From NCBI GenBank assembly GCA_963824645.1, contig CAWGQC010000005.1, forward strand, positions 682,001-746,000: a DNA stretch of 64,000 nt. The letters run 5' to 3'. The notes under the pieces are model-generated. The model did not search any database, had not been told where the DNA came from, and worked only from the letters and a program-made list of their open reading frames with translations. Below are positions 1-8,285 of the stretch, in pieces. Source of the stretch: Bog-756 sp963824645. GTDB taxonomy: Bacteria; Actinomycetota; Acidimicrobiia; Acidimicrobiales; RAAP-2. A program made the translations under genes and the position numbers. The number at the start of each line of letters is the position of its first letter. Within the stretch, counting starts at the first letter, position 1.

Positions 1-627
1 CAGGCGAGCCTGCGGGCCAACGTCGGCGTGGTGCTCGATGAACCTTTCCTTTTTTCGGTGTCGGTGCGCGACAACATCGCCTACGGAAAGCCCGACGCCT
101 CGTTCGACGAAATCGAAGCGGCATCCCGTGCCGCCGGTGCGCACGATTTCATCACCCACCTGGCCGACGGCTACGACACCGTCATCGGCGAACGGGGCTA
201 CACGCTGTCCGGGGGCCAGCGCCAACGGATCGCCATTGCCCGCACGTTGTTGGTCAACCCGCCCATCCTGGTGCTCGACGATGCCACCAGCGCCATCGAC
301 GTCCAGGTCGAACAGATGATCCACGCCAGCCTGGCCGTGGCCATGAAAGGACGGACCACGCTGATCATCGCCCATCGGCTCTCCACCATCTCCTTGGCCG
401 ATCGGGTGGTTCTGATCGACAGCCACAAGGTGGTGGCGGATGGAACCCACGCCCAGCTCCTGGCCTCCACGCCGCTCTACGCCGAGGTCCTGGCCCAGGC
501 GGCCGAGTTCGAGCAGGAGGCGGACGACCACGAAGAGGCATCCGAGGGTGGCTCTGGTGACGGAGGAGAGACCGGTCGAGGACTGGCCGACCTTCTCGAT
601 GCGGCGCGCGGGGCGGGTGGATCGTGA
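1..627 (+). CDS. ABC exporter half-transporter, C-terminal nucleotide-binding domain (5' partial)
   Basis: The reading frame is open from base 1, so the membrane domain and Walker A lie outside the window. What remains is the distal part of an ABC ATPase: Q-loop region, a canonical LSGGQ signature (about bases 207-221), Walker B, D-loop and the switch histidine in IIAHRLST. The residue after the Walker B aspartate, normally the catalytic Glu, is Asp (codon gac at 277-279, gat at 280-282). That replacement marks the degenerate ATP site of heterodimeric exporters. An acidic, Gly-rich tail of about 40 residues follows the domain. The stop overlaps the start of the next half-transporter by 4 nt, so the two are almost certainly co-translated and pair as a drug, lipid or peptide exporter. 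The substrate cannot be read from the sequence. Confidence 0.93.
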   Translation, partial: QASLRANVGVVLDEPFLFSVSVRDNIAYGKPDASFDEIEAASRAAGAHDFITHLADGYDTVIGERGYTLSGGQRQRIAIARTLLVNPPILVLDDATSAIDVQVEQMIHASLAVAMKGRTTLIIAHRLSTISLADRVVLIDSHKVVADGTHAQLLASTPLYAEVLAQAAEFEQEADDHEEASEGGSGDGGETGRGLADLLDAARGAGGS

Positions 628-2582
628 CGTGGGGCGGCGGCGGCGGATTCGGAGGCGGCCTGGGCGGTGCCCCGGGCGGATTCGGGCGACCGGCCGCGCC
701 CGGTCTCCCCTTTGCCGGCATCCCCTCGGAGCTGCAGGACGGGGTCGACCTTCTCCTGAAGAGCGAGCCGGATTACGCGCCACCGGACATCGTCTTCAAA
801 CAGAACGGCTCGGAAGACGACCTCAAGCGGCTCAGCCTGTGGCGCCTGTTGACCAAGTACCCCGGCATGCTGGCCCTGGCCGGGGTGTTGGTGGTGGCCA
901 TCGCCGTGTTCGCCCAGACCGGGCCCAAGTTGACCGAAATCGCCATCAACGACGGCATGTACCCCCACAAGGACTTCGCCATCGTGGCGTTGATGGCCTT
1001 CCTCTATCTGGTCTTCATCGTGGTCACTTCACTGGCTCAGCGGGGCCAGGTCCAGGTCACCGGCAGGCTGGCCGCCTGGGTGATGAACGACCTCCGGGTC
1101 AAGGTGTTCGCCCATTTGCAGCGCCTGTCGCTCAGCTTCTTCACCGAGGAGAAGGCCGGTGTGGTGATGAGCCGGATGACCAGCGACGTGGAGAACCTCC
1201 AGCAGCTGTTGCAGGACGGTCTCGCCCAACTGGCCATTCAGGCCCTGACCATGGTGGTCATCACGATCATCCTGTTCACCACCAACGTGCAGCTGGCGGC
1301 CATCACCGTCCTGCTGATCGTTCCCGCGCTGGTGCTGATGTCGCTCTGGTTCAAACGGGCCTCCGAGCGGGGCTACGACAGGGTGCGGGACGGTATCGCC
1401 AACGTGCTGGCCGATCTGTCGGAGAGTCTGCACGGCGTCCGGATCGTGACCGCTCACAACCGGCAGCGCCAGAACGTGATCCACCACCGCAATGTGGTCG
1501 GTGACTACCGAGCCGCCAACAACGCCACCGCCCATGTCAACGCCACCTACGCCGGAGGGACCCAGGTACTGGGCGTGCTGGGTCAGGCAGCCCTGCTGGC
1601 CATCGGGGGAAACATGGTGCTGCACCACACCCTGTCGATTGGTGCCCTGACCGCCTTCTTCCTCTACCTCAACCGGTTCCTCCAACCCATCCAGTTGCTG
1701 GTCCAGCAGTACAACACCTTCCAGCAGGGCCAGGCCTCGGTGGTCAAGCTCCGTGACCTGGTGGATACCGAACCCGAGGTCAAAGAAGCCATCGATGCCA
1801 CCGACCTGCCGCCCATCGAAGGTGAGATCATCTTCGACCACCTGTCCTTCGGCTACGACCCGCAGCGGCTGGTCATCGAGGATGTCAACCTCCGCATCGC
1901 CCCGGGCGAGACGGTGGCCTTCGTCGGAGCCACCGGTGCGGGCAAATCGACGCTGGCCAAGCTGGTCACCCGCTTCTACGATCCCGTGTCCGGCCGGGTG
2001 CTCATCGACGGTCACGACCTGCGCGGTGTGACCATGCATTCCCTGCGCAGCCAGCTCGGCGTCGTCCCCCAGGAGCCCTTCCTGTTCGCCGGCACCATCG
2101 CCGACAACGTGGCCTTCGCCCGACCATCGGCCAGCAGCGCCGAGATCAGTGAGGCCATCGAAAAGGTGGGTCTCGCCGACGTGGTGGAGAGAATGCCCGA
2201 AGGCGTGGACACCGTGGTCCACGAGCGGGGTCAGACGCTGTCGTCGGGTGAACGCCAACTGCTGGCTCTGGCCCGTGCCTTTCTGGCCCATCCCCGCGTC
2301 CTGGTGCTCGACGAAGCTACCTCCAACCTCGACCTCCAATCCGAGACGAAGATCGAGAGCGCGCTCGACGTCCTGCTCGAGAACCGCACCGCCATTCTCA
2401 TCGCTCACCGACTGTCCACGGCCATGCGCGCCGATCGGATCGTCGTGGTGGACCTGGGCCGGATCGTCGAGGTGGGTTCGCACAGCGAGCTGATGGCCGC
2501 CGGGGGCCGCTACGCCGACATGTTCGAGACCTGGCAGCGGCATGGCAATCTCGATGAACGAGCGGCGTCCGAATCCAACTGA
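624..2582 (+). CDS. ABC exporter half-transporter (membrane domain + ATPase)
   Basis: A 652-residue protein starting at GTG, which overlaps the preceding stop (GTGA). A Gly-rich N-terminus leads into a six-helix type IV exporter membrane domain (about 90-370), then an ABC ATPase. Walker A GATGAGKST lies near 435-443, Walker B LVLDEATSNLD around 559-569 with the catalytic Glu564, and the switch His in LIAHRLST. The signature is degenerate, LSSGE (539-543) instead of LSGGQ. Together with the Asp-for-Glu change in the partner, this predicts one catalytic and one degenerate ATP site, as in TM287/288 or BmrCD. It is probably a multidrug or lipid exporter; the substrate is unknown. The next gene is convergent. 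Confidence 0.94.
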   Translation: MTWGGGGGFGGGLGGAPGGFGRPAAPGLPFAGIPSELQDGVDLLLKSEPDYAPPDIVFKQNGSEDDLKRLSLWRLLTKYPGMLALAGVLVVAIAVFAQTGPKLTEIAINDGMYPHKDFAIVALMAFLYLVFIVVTSLAQRGQVQVTGRLAAWVMNDLRVKVFAHLQRLSLSFFTEEKAGVVMSRMTSDVENLQQLLQDGLAQLAIQALTMVVITIILFTTNVQLAAITVLLIVPALVLMSLWFKRASERGYDRVRDGIANVLADLSESLHGVRIVTAHNRQRQNVIHHRNVVGDYRAANNATAHVNATYAGGTQVLGVLGQAALLAIGGNMVLHHTLSIGALTAFFLYLNRFLQPIQLLVQQYNTFQQGQASVVKLRDLVDTEPEVKEAIDATDLPPIEGEIIFDHLSFGYDPQRLVIEDVNLRIAPGETVAFVGATGAGKSTLAKLVTRFYDPVSGRVLIDGHDLRGVTMHSLRSQLGVVPQEPFLFAGTIADNVAFARPSASSAEISEAIEKVGLADVVERMPEGVDTVVHERGQTLSSGERQLLALARAFLAHPRVLVLDEATSNLDLQSETKIESALDVLLENRTAILIAHRLSTAMRADRIVVVDLGRIVEVGSHSELMAAGGRYADMFETWQRHGNLDERAASESN

Positions 2583-2754
2583 CGTTCACAGTGACTCGTG
2601 TCCGAGTGACCCTCGGAGGCGCAGTCGACCGGGGCCCACCCTCCCTGATCGACACCGGCGCGCTCGGACCGCCCGGCGAACACGATGCCGCCTCTACCGC
2701 CACGGTCTCCCGCCAAGGCGGTCACCCAGTGGCCCCGGCTCACGCCGCCGGTGG

Positions 2755-4728
2755 TCACTGTGGCCAGAGCCGGTCCCGCAAGCCCGAGGCCCGGGCCACC
2801 CGCCGGCCGATGGCGGCCCGCAGTGCCTCCTCGGTGCTCACGACGGTCAGTTGCCGTCTACCCCGGGTGACGGCCGTGTAAAGCAACTCTCGGGTCAGGA
2901 TGGGTGATGTGGCGGCCGGAAGCGACACGACGGCATGGGGATACTCGGACCCCTGGCTCCGGTGGATGGTCATGGCCCACCAGGTCTCGACCCGATCCAG
3001 ACGTGAAGGGGACAGGTAGCGGAGATCAGCGGGGCCGGCCAGGGCGGCGACCACGGCGCCCCGGCGGCGGACGACCACGGCCACATCCCCGTTGGCCAGC
3101 TGGTTGACCCGGTCGTTGCCCGTCACGATGACCGGGCGTCCGACATACCAGCGGCGGTGTCGATCCAGCTCGGGTACACGGGATGCCACATCCGCCTCGA
3201 TACGGGCCGTCCAGTCCTCGAGCCCGAGGGGACCGCGGCGGGTGGCGGTCAGGACCTTCACCTCGGTCGCCGCCGTCAGAGCCGCACCGGCATCGCCCCG
3301 CAGAGCAGCACGGACAACATCCACACCGGCTGAGGCGATCACGTAACGAAGACGGTGCAGACCATCGGCGTCGCCAGGGTCGATCCAGGCGACATCGGAC
3401 CGGCCGGACCGGAGGAGGTCGATGGCCGTGTCGCCGTCGCCGGCCCGTACGGCCTCGGCCAGCAGGGCGATGGATGAATCGGCTCCGAATCGGTGCATGC
3501 GTCGAAGAACGGTGACCCGGTCGGACAGGACAGGACGGCCCCGGGCTGCGACACCGGCGGCACGGCGCGGCGGCCGACCGTTGGCAGCGGCGACGGGCAC
3601 GTCGATAACGGCGGCAGGGCCGTCGCTGCTCTCCTGCGGTCGGCCTTCCCGTTCATCGTCCACCGGTCCCACCACGTCGGCCAAGACGGTGCCCGCCTCG
3701 ATACTGGCCAGTTGGTAGGGATCGCCCACCAGAACCAGGCGCGCCCCGGCCCGTACCGCGTCGAGCAAGCGCGCCATGAGGGGTAGGGAAACCATGGATG
3801 TCTCGTCCACGATGACCAGTTGGTGCGGCAGCGGGTTACGACGGTCGTGCAGATAGCGCGGACCCGGACGCCATTGCAGCAGGCGGTGGATGGTGGTGGC
3901 ATCGGTGGCGCTGAGTGTCCGGCCCAAAGCAGGGCTGATCGTGCCCGATTGCTCGAGAACCGGTATCTCCGCCTGCAGCGCCTCCTTCATCCGCTGGGCC
4001 GCTTTGCCGGTTGGGGCGGCCAGCGCCACAACCAGACGTTCACCTTCGGCGGCGGCGGCCAGATGAGCCAGGGCGAGCAGGCGGGCCACGGTGCGGGTCT
4101 TGCCCGTACCCGGTCCTCCGGCGATGATCGAGATCCCCGGCGCCAGCGCCCGGCGGGCGGCCAGCCTCTGCCGGTCCGGCTCGGCACCGTCGTCCGGGCC
4201 GAACAGGCCATCCAGGGCTCTCTCCACCACGAACTGGGACAGGGTATCGGCCGACGCCTTCCCCTTGCCCCCGGCGGAACGGGCTCGTCGCATCAGATCC
4301 TCGGCCACCGCGTTCTCGTCACGCCAGTAACGCTGGAGATAGAGGCGTCTCCCGTCCCACACCAGGGGGCGGACCCGGGAGCCGGTGGCGTCGGGTCCGG
4401 ACACCAGAGGGGAACCCATCAAGGCGCCGATCCAGTCCTCCCGGGCCGGCCAGGGCAGATCGGCGGCGTCCGCACGGTCCTCCTCGCCGGCCGTGGTCGT
4501 GGGCAGACGGTCCAGTTCGGCGCAGACATGACCGAACCGGGGAGCCCGCGCCGCGGTGGCCACCGCCAACAGCGCCTCGGCTGAAGCGGTGGGGACCAGC
4601 CGAACCATGGCCGCGGCCAACTGCACCTCGAAGGAACCGAAGATGCCCGCCTCCACGAAGGGGGCGAGCGGGGCAACCGAGGCGGGCACGGCCACCGGCC
4701 CGGTGAGGATCGACCCTCGGGGCGTCAT
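2755..4728 (-). CDS. recD: Exodeoxyribonuclease V alpha subunit (RecD helicase)
   Basis: A 657-residue superfamily 1B helicase. After an N-terminal domain of about 190 residues comes Walker A GGPGTGKT (about 204-211), then Walker B IVDETSM, and near the C-terminus the motifs TIHRSQGSEYPHAVV and LLYTAVTRGRRQL typical of RecD. It is the 5'-to-3' motor of RecBCD, which resects double-strand ends for recombination and degrades foreign linear DNA. Its ATG overlaps the recB stop by 4 nt, and the order recC-recB-recD on one strand confirms the assignment. A proline/arginine-rich loop after Walker B looks like a local insertion. It is convergent with the ABC exporter genes across a 172-nt gap in which I see no clear terminator. 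Confidence 0.95.
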   Translation of the reverse strand: MTPRGSILTGPVAVPASVAPLAPFVEAGIFGSFEVQLAAAMVRLVPTASAEALLAVATAARAPRFGHVCAELDRLPTTTAGEEDRADAADLPWPAREDWIGALMGSPLVSGPDATGSRVRPLVWDGRRLYLQRYWRDENAVAEDLMRRARSAGGKGKASADTLSQFVVERALDGLFGPDDGAEPDRQRLAARRALAPGISIIAGGPGTGKTRTVARLLALAHLAAAAEGERLVVALAAPTGKAAQRMKEALQAEIPVLEQSGTISPALGRTLSATDATTIHRLLQWRPGPRYLHDRRNPLPHQLVIVDETSMVSLPLMARLLDAVRAGARLVLVGDPYQLASIEAGTVLADVVGPVDDEREGRPQESSDGPAAVIDVPVAAANGRPPRRAAGVAARGRPVLSDRVTVLRRMHRFGADSSIALLAEAVRAGDGDTAIDLLRSGRSDVAWIDPGDADGLHRLRYVIASAGVDVVRAALRGDAGAALTAATEVKVLTATRRGPLGLEDWTARIEADVASRVPELDRHRRWYVGRPVIVTGNDRVNQLANGDVAVVVRRRGAVVAALAGPADLRYLSPSRLDRVETWWAMTIHRSQGSEYPHAVVSLPAATSPILTRELLYTAVTRGRRQLTVVSTEEALRAAIGRRVARASGLRDRLWPQ

Positions 4729-7700
4729 GGCGCCGACTCCCCCACCGTCCGACCGTCGAGCAGGTCACTGAGGTCCACCACCAACGCCGGTGGAACGGGC
4801 CAGCCGAAGACGCCGTGAGATTCGGCCGTATCGACCACCGACGGACCGGTCATGCCCCGGAGGAAGAGGTAGACGGCTCCACCCAAATGCACCGTGGGGT
4901 GGTAATCCCGAAGACGCCAGCGCAGATAGCGGTGCAGGGCCACCAGGTAGAGGAGGGCCTGCAGGGGATAGTCGTGCGAGGCCATCGCTTCGGTCAGCCG
5001 GGCGGGACCGTAGTCGCCGACACGGCCGGTCGGGCCGGGGGCGCTCAGGGCGTTGGTCTTGTAGTCGGCCACGACGAACCGGCCGGCACCCGTCCCGTCG
5101 TCGATACGGAGGACCAGATCGATCGAACCGGTGAGGTGGCCGGTCAAGACCAGGTCCGTCGGGCCCGACGCCAGCCGCTCGGCCCATTCGACCAGAGGGT
5201 CGTCGGGGTGGAGGTGGGCGATGACCACCCTGCCTATGTCGCCCACCGTCGGCCGCCGGCCCCCGTCGCCCAGGCGGAGGTCGAAGGACACCTCGCGGAG
5301 GAGGTCGACGGGGCGGAGATCGACCAGGCGGCGATGGGCGCACAGAGAACCGAGGGGCGTGCGCAGGGAGGCCACGAGACCCTCGATGAGCAACGATCGC
5401 CCCTGGCCCGCCGTCCCCCCGTCGGGTGGGGTGAGGTCCATGGGCTGTCGGGCCAACTGCCGGTCGATGCCGGCACCGAGGGCCGAGTCCAGAAGGCCCG
5501 GTTCGACCGAGAAGTCGATCCCTTCCAGCACGGCATGCACCAGCGTCCCGAACCGGGGGCCGGCCGGCAGTTCGAGCAGGGCGCCCTCCCGTCGGTCGCC
5601 ACCGGCGGCCTCGGCCCGGGCGGGAACATCTTCGGAGGAGTGGCCTGAGGCGATGGGTGCGTCGGCCTCGTGAGCCGATCGTTCGTCGGCCGCCCCTTTG
5701 TCCCCGTCGGAGGGATCGAACGGATCGGAGCCGGCCACGGCCGGGTCGTCGGTGATGGCGGAGAACGACCACCGGCGCGGGGAACGATCGAGGCGGGCGG
5801 TGAATGGGGCAGCCGACAGGGGGGTGAGTGTGGCGGGATCCCGATCATCACTCCAACGATCGGCCGGGGGCGGCCGGTGGTCGATGGTGGTGACGGCCAG
5901 CGTCGACTGCGATGCCGCCACCAGTGGAGCCAGCACATCGACGATGTCGTCATCACCGGGGACGTCCACGGTGGCGACCTGGTAGGCAGCGGGGTCGATG
6001 CCGTCGGCATCCCGGCCGAAGAGTGCCCGGGCCAACGCCGTGCGGGCGCTGTTCTGCCCATTGGCCCACCACACGATGGACTGGTGCCGGGCCCGGGTCA
6101 GGGCCACGTACAGGAGCCGCAGGCGCTCACCGGCCGCCTCCCGGGCCGCCCTGTCCTTCCTCGCCTTCGCCTCCTCATCACTCGGCCACGTCGTCCCTCG
6201 GGCCAGGTCGAAAGTCCGCAGGCCGGTGTCGGGATCGACGTAGATGACGGGATCGTAGCGACCCTGCCATCGCCACAAGGTGGGCAGACAGACGATGGGG
6301 AATTCGAGCCCCTTGGCCGTCCATACCGTCATGATCTGGACGGCCTCGGCATCGGATTCGACCCGGCGGGCAGTCACGTCGGCATCCACGTCGGTGTCGG
6401 CGGCCACTTCGGGGGTTCCATCCAGGAAAGCCAGCAACCCGGCCACGTGGGCCCGACCGTCCAGAGTGGATCCATGCAGGAGCTCGGCCACGTGCTCGAG
6501 GTCGGTCATGTGGCGATCGCCGTCGGGACCGGCCAGAACCCTGGCCGCCACCCCGCTGGTGGCCCACACCTGGGCCAGCACCTCGGCCACCGACTGGGTG
6601 GCCAACCGCTCGGACCAGGTACGAAGGTCCTCCTGCAGGGAAGCCAGATCAGCGTCGTCCGAACCATCGAGCTCCGCTGCGCTCCAACCTCCGAACCACG
6701 ACAGGGCGTAGGTGCGGGCCCGGCGGGGGTCGGACGGCCGACCCATGGCGTGCAGCAACCACCGCATCTGTTGGGCGGCCGGGGATCGGAGCACGCTTCC
6801 CCCCCGGGCGACGACGGCCGGCACCCCCTGGGCAGCCAGCGCCGACTGGAAGGCCGTGCACTCGTCATTGCGGTTGACCAGAACGGCGATGTCCCGCGGG
6901 CACACCCGGCGGGGGGATCCCTCTTCGCCGGCCGACGGGATGGTGGCGTGGTCGAGGAGATCCCGGACCCGGGACACGAGGTCGCTCTCGACGGCCCGCA
7001 CCCCGGCCGCCATCACCACCTCGGAGGACTTGTGGCCCCGGTTGCGCTCGATGCCGGGGTCGGTGGCCAGACGGAGGGACACAGCCGGGAGGGGCCCGCC
7101 GCTCCCGTCCTGCAAACGACGGTGCTGGGCCGGGCGGGCGGCCGTCATGGGCATATACCGGATCGACGGATGGCCGAAGGTGGCTCCGGCGAACAGAACA
7201 TCGAGAGCGGTGAGGACGGCCACGTCGGAGCGCCAGTTGGCGTGCATCGACCGGCGCTCGAGGAGGTCCTGGTGCTTGACGGCGGCGATGTAGGTCTCGA
7301 TGTCGCCGCCACGAAAACCATAGATAGCCTGCTTCGGATCACCCACCACCACCAAGGTGGTGCCGGCGTCCGGTTCCCCGAACAGCCTCTGGAAGATCTT
7401 CCACTGCACCGGGTCGGTGTCCTGAAACTCGTCGATCAGCGCCACCTTGTAGCGGCGGCGAAGCGAGTCGACGGCCGCCGCCGAGCCCGGGCCGGTCAGG
7501 GCGCGGCACAGGTCGATCAGCACGCCGTCGAAACTGGCTGTCCCCTGCCGGCGCCGGCGGTCGTCGAGTCGGAACACCGATTCCTCGACCAGCTGGCGCA
7601 ACCGGAGCTGGGCCGAGGTGGCCCGCACCTCGGCGGCCTGCGGTTGGAGGACCATGTCGGGGCGGGAGGCGGCTCGCCTGGTGGCCGCAACCAACTCGAA

Positions 7701-8285
7701 GAGTGCGGGCAGCTCCGACGCCGGCCGCCCCGCCGCGGACGCCGCGGCCAGAACGTCGGCACAGGTCTGGAGGACGATCTCGTCCCCTTCGTCGACCAGC
7801 CTGACCTCGGGATCGACGCCCACCGACTCACCCAGGGCACTGCGCACCTGGACGGCAAACCCGTGAATGGTGGTGATGGTGGCAGCGTCGAACTCGATGG
7901 CGGCGGTGCGCAACCGCCGGGCATGGACGACCCTGTCCCCCGAGGCCAGCAGCCGGACCACGGGGTCGTCGAACGGGTCGGCCTCCTCCCGACCGACCGT
8001 GGCGCTCGTAGCCGTCGTCGTCGTCGTCGAACCACCCTCGTCGAGACGGTCAGCCACCTCGATCAGGCGATTGCGAACCCGCTCCCGCAGCTCGTTGGTG
8101 GCGGCGCGGGTAAACGTGACGATGAGGAGTTCGGACGTCGCCACTCCCGACTCGGCCACAAACCGGGTGGCCAGATCGGCCAGAGCGGTGGTCTTGCCCG
8201 TACCTGCGCTGGCCTCGATGGCCAGCCCCCGGCGCGGGAGGCGATCGTCGGCCACGAAGGGCCGGTCGGGATCGAAGCTCACCAC
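4725..8285 (-). CDS. recB: Exodeoxyribonuclease V beta subunit (RecB helicase-nuclease)
   Basis: A 1186-residue UvrD-type helicase with a C-terminal nuclease. Walker A ASAGTGKT lies at 25-32, followed by the TFTRAATNELRERV motif, Walker B LIDEFQDTDPVQW, TVWTAKGLEFPIV and motif VI YVALTRARH. Near the C-terminus GSIDLVLRI and VVADYKTNAL supply the aspartates and lysine of the RecB nuclease active site, so both motor and nuclease look intact. It acts as the 3'-to-5' motor and sole nuclease of RecBCD. The start overlaps the 3' end of recC by 7 nt, and its stop overlaps the recD start by 4 nt, so the three subunits should be translationally coupled. Confidence 0.96.
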   Translation of the reverse strand: MVSFDPDRPFVADDRLPRRGLAIEASAGTGKTTALADLATRFVAESGVATSELLIVTFTRAATNELRERVRNRLIEVADRLDEGGSTTTTTATSATVGREEADPFDDPVVRLLASGDRVVHARRLRTAAIEFDAATITTIHGFAVQVRSALGESVGVDPEVRLVDEGDEIVLQTCADVLAAASAAGRPASELPALFELVAATRRAASRPDMVLQPQAAEVRATSAQLRLRQLVEESVFRLDDRRRRQGTASFDGVLIDLCRALTGPGSAAAVDSLRRRYKVALIDEFQDTDPVQWKIFQRLFGEPDAGTTLVVVGDPKQAIYGFRGGDIETYIAAVKHQDLLERRSMHANWRSDVAVLTALDVLFAGATFGHPSIRYMPMTAARPAQHRRLQDGSGGPLPAVSLRLATDPGIERNRGHKSSEVVMAAGVRAVESDLVSRVRDLLDHATIPSAGEEGSPRRVCPRDIAVLVNRNDECTAFQSALAAQGVPAVVARGGSVLRSPAAQQMRWLLHAMGRPSDPRRARTYALSWFGGWSAAELDGSDDADLASLQEDLRTWSERLATQSVAEVLAQVWATSGVAARVLAGPDGDRHMTDLEHVAELLHGSTLDGRAHVAGLLAFLDGTPEVAADTDVDADVTARRVESDAEAVQIMTVWTAKGLEFPIVCLPTLWRWQGRYDPVIYVDPDTGLRTFDLARGTTWPSDEEAKARKDRAAREAAGERLRLLYVALTRARHQSIVWWANGQNSARTALARALFGRDADGIDPAAYQVATVDVPGDDDIVDVLAPLVAASQSTLAVTTIDHRPPPADRWSDDRDPATLTPLSAAPFTARLDRSPRRWSFSAITDDPAVAGSDPFDPSDGDKGAADERSAHEADAPIASGHSSEDVPARAEAAGGDRREGALLELPAGPRFGTLVHAVLEGIDFSVEPGLLDSALGAGIDRQLARQPMDLTPPDGGTAGQGRSLLIEGLVASLRTPLGSLCAHRRLVDLRPVDLLREVSFDLRLGDGGRRPTVGDIGRVVIAHLHPDDPLVEWAERLASGPTDLVLTGHLTGSIDLVLRIDDGTGAGRFVVADYKTNALSAPGPTGRVGDYGPARLTEAMASHDYPLQALLYLVALHRYLRWRLRDYHPTVHLGGAVYLFLRGMTGPSVVDTAESHGVFGWPVPPALVVDLSDLLDGRTVGESAP

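Noticed and set aside
1029..2543. A 504-codon frame opposite the ABC exporter gene
   Set aside because: His/Gly/Asp-rich shadow of a well-supported gene.
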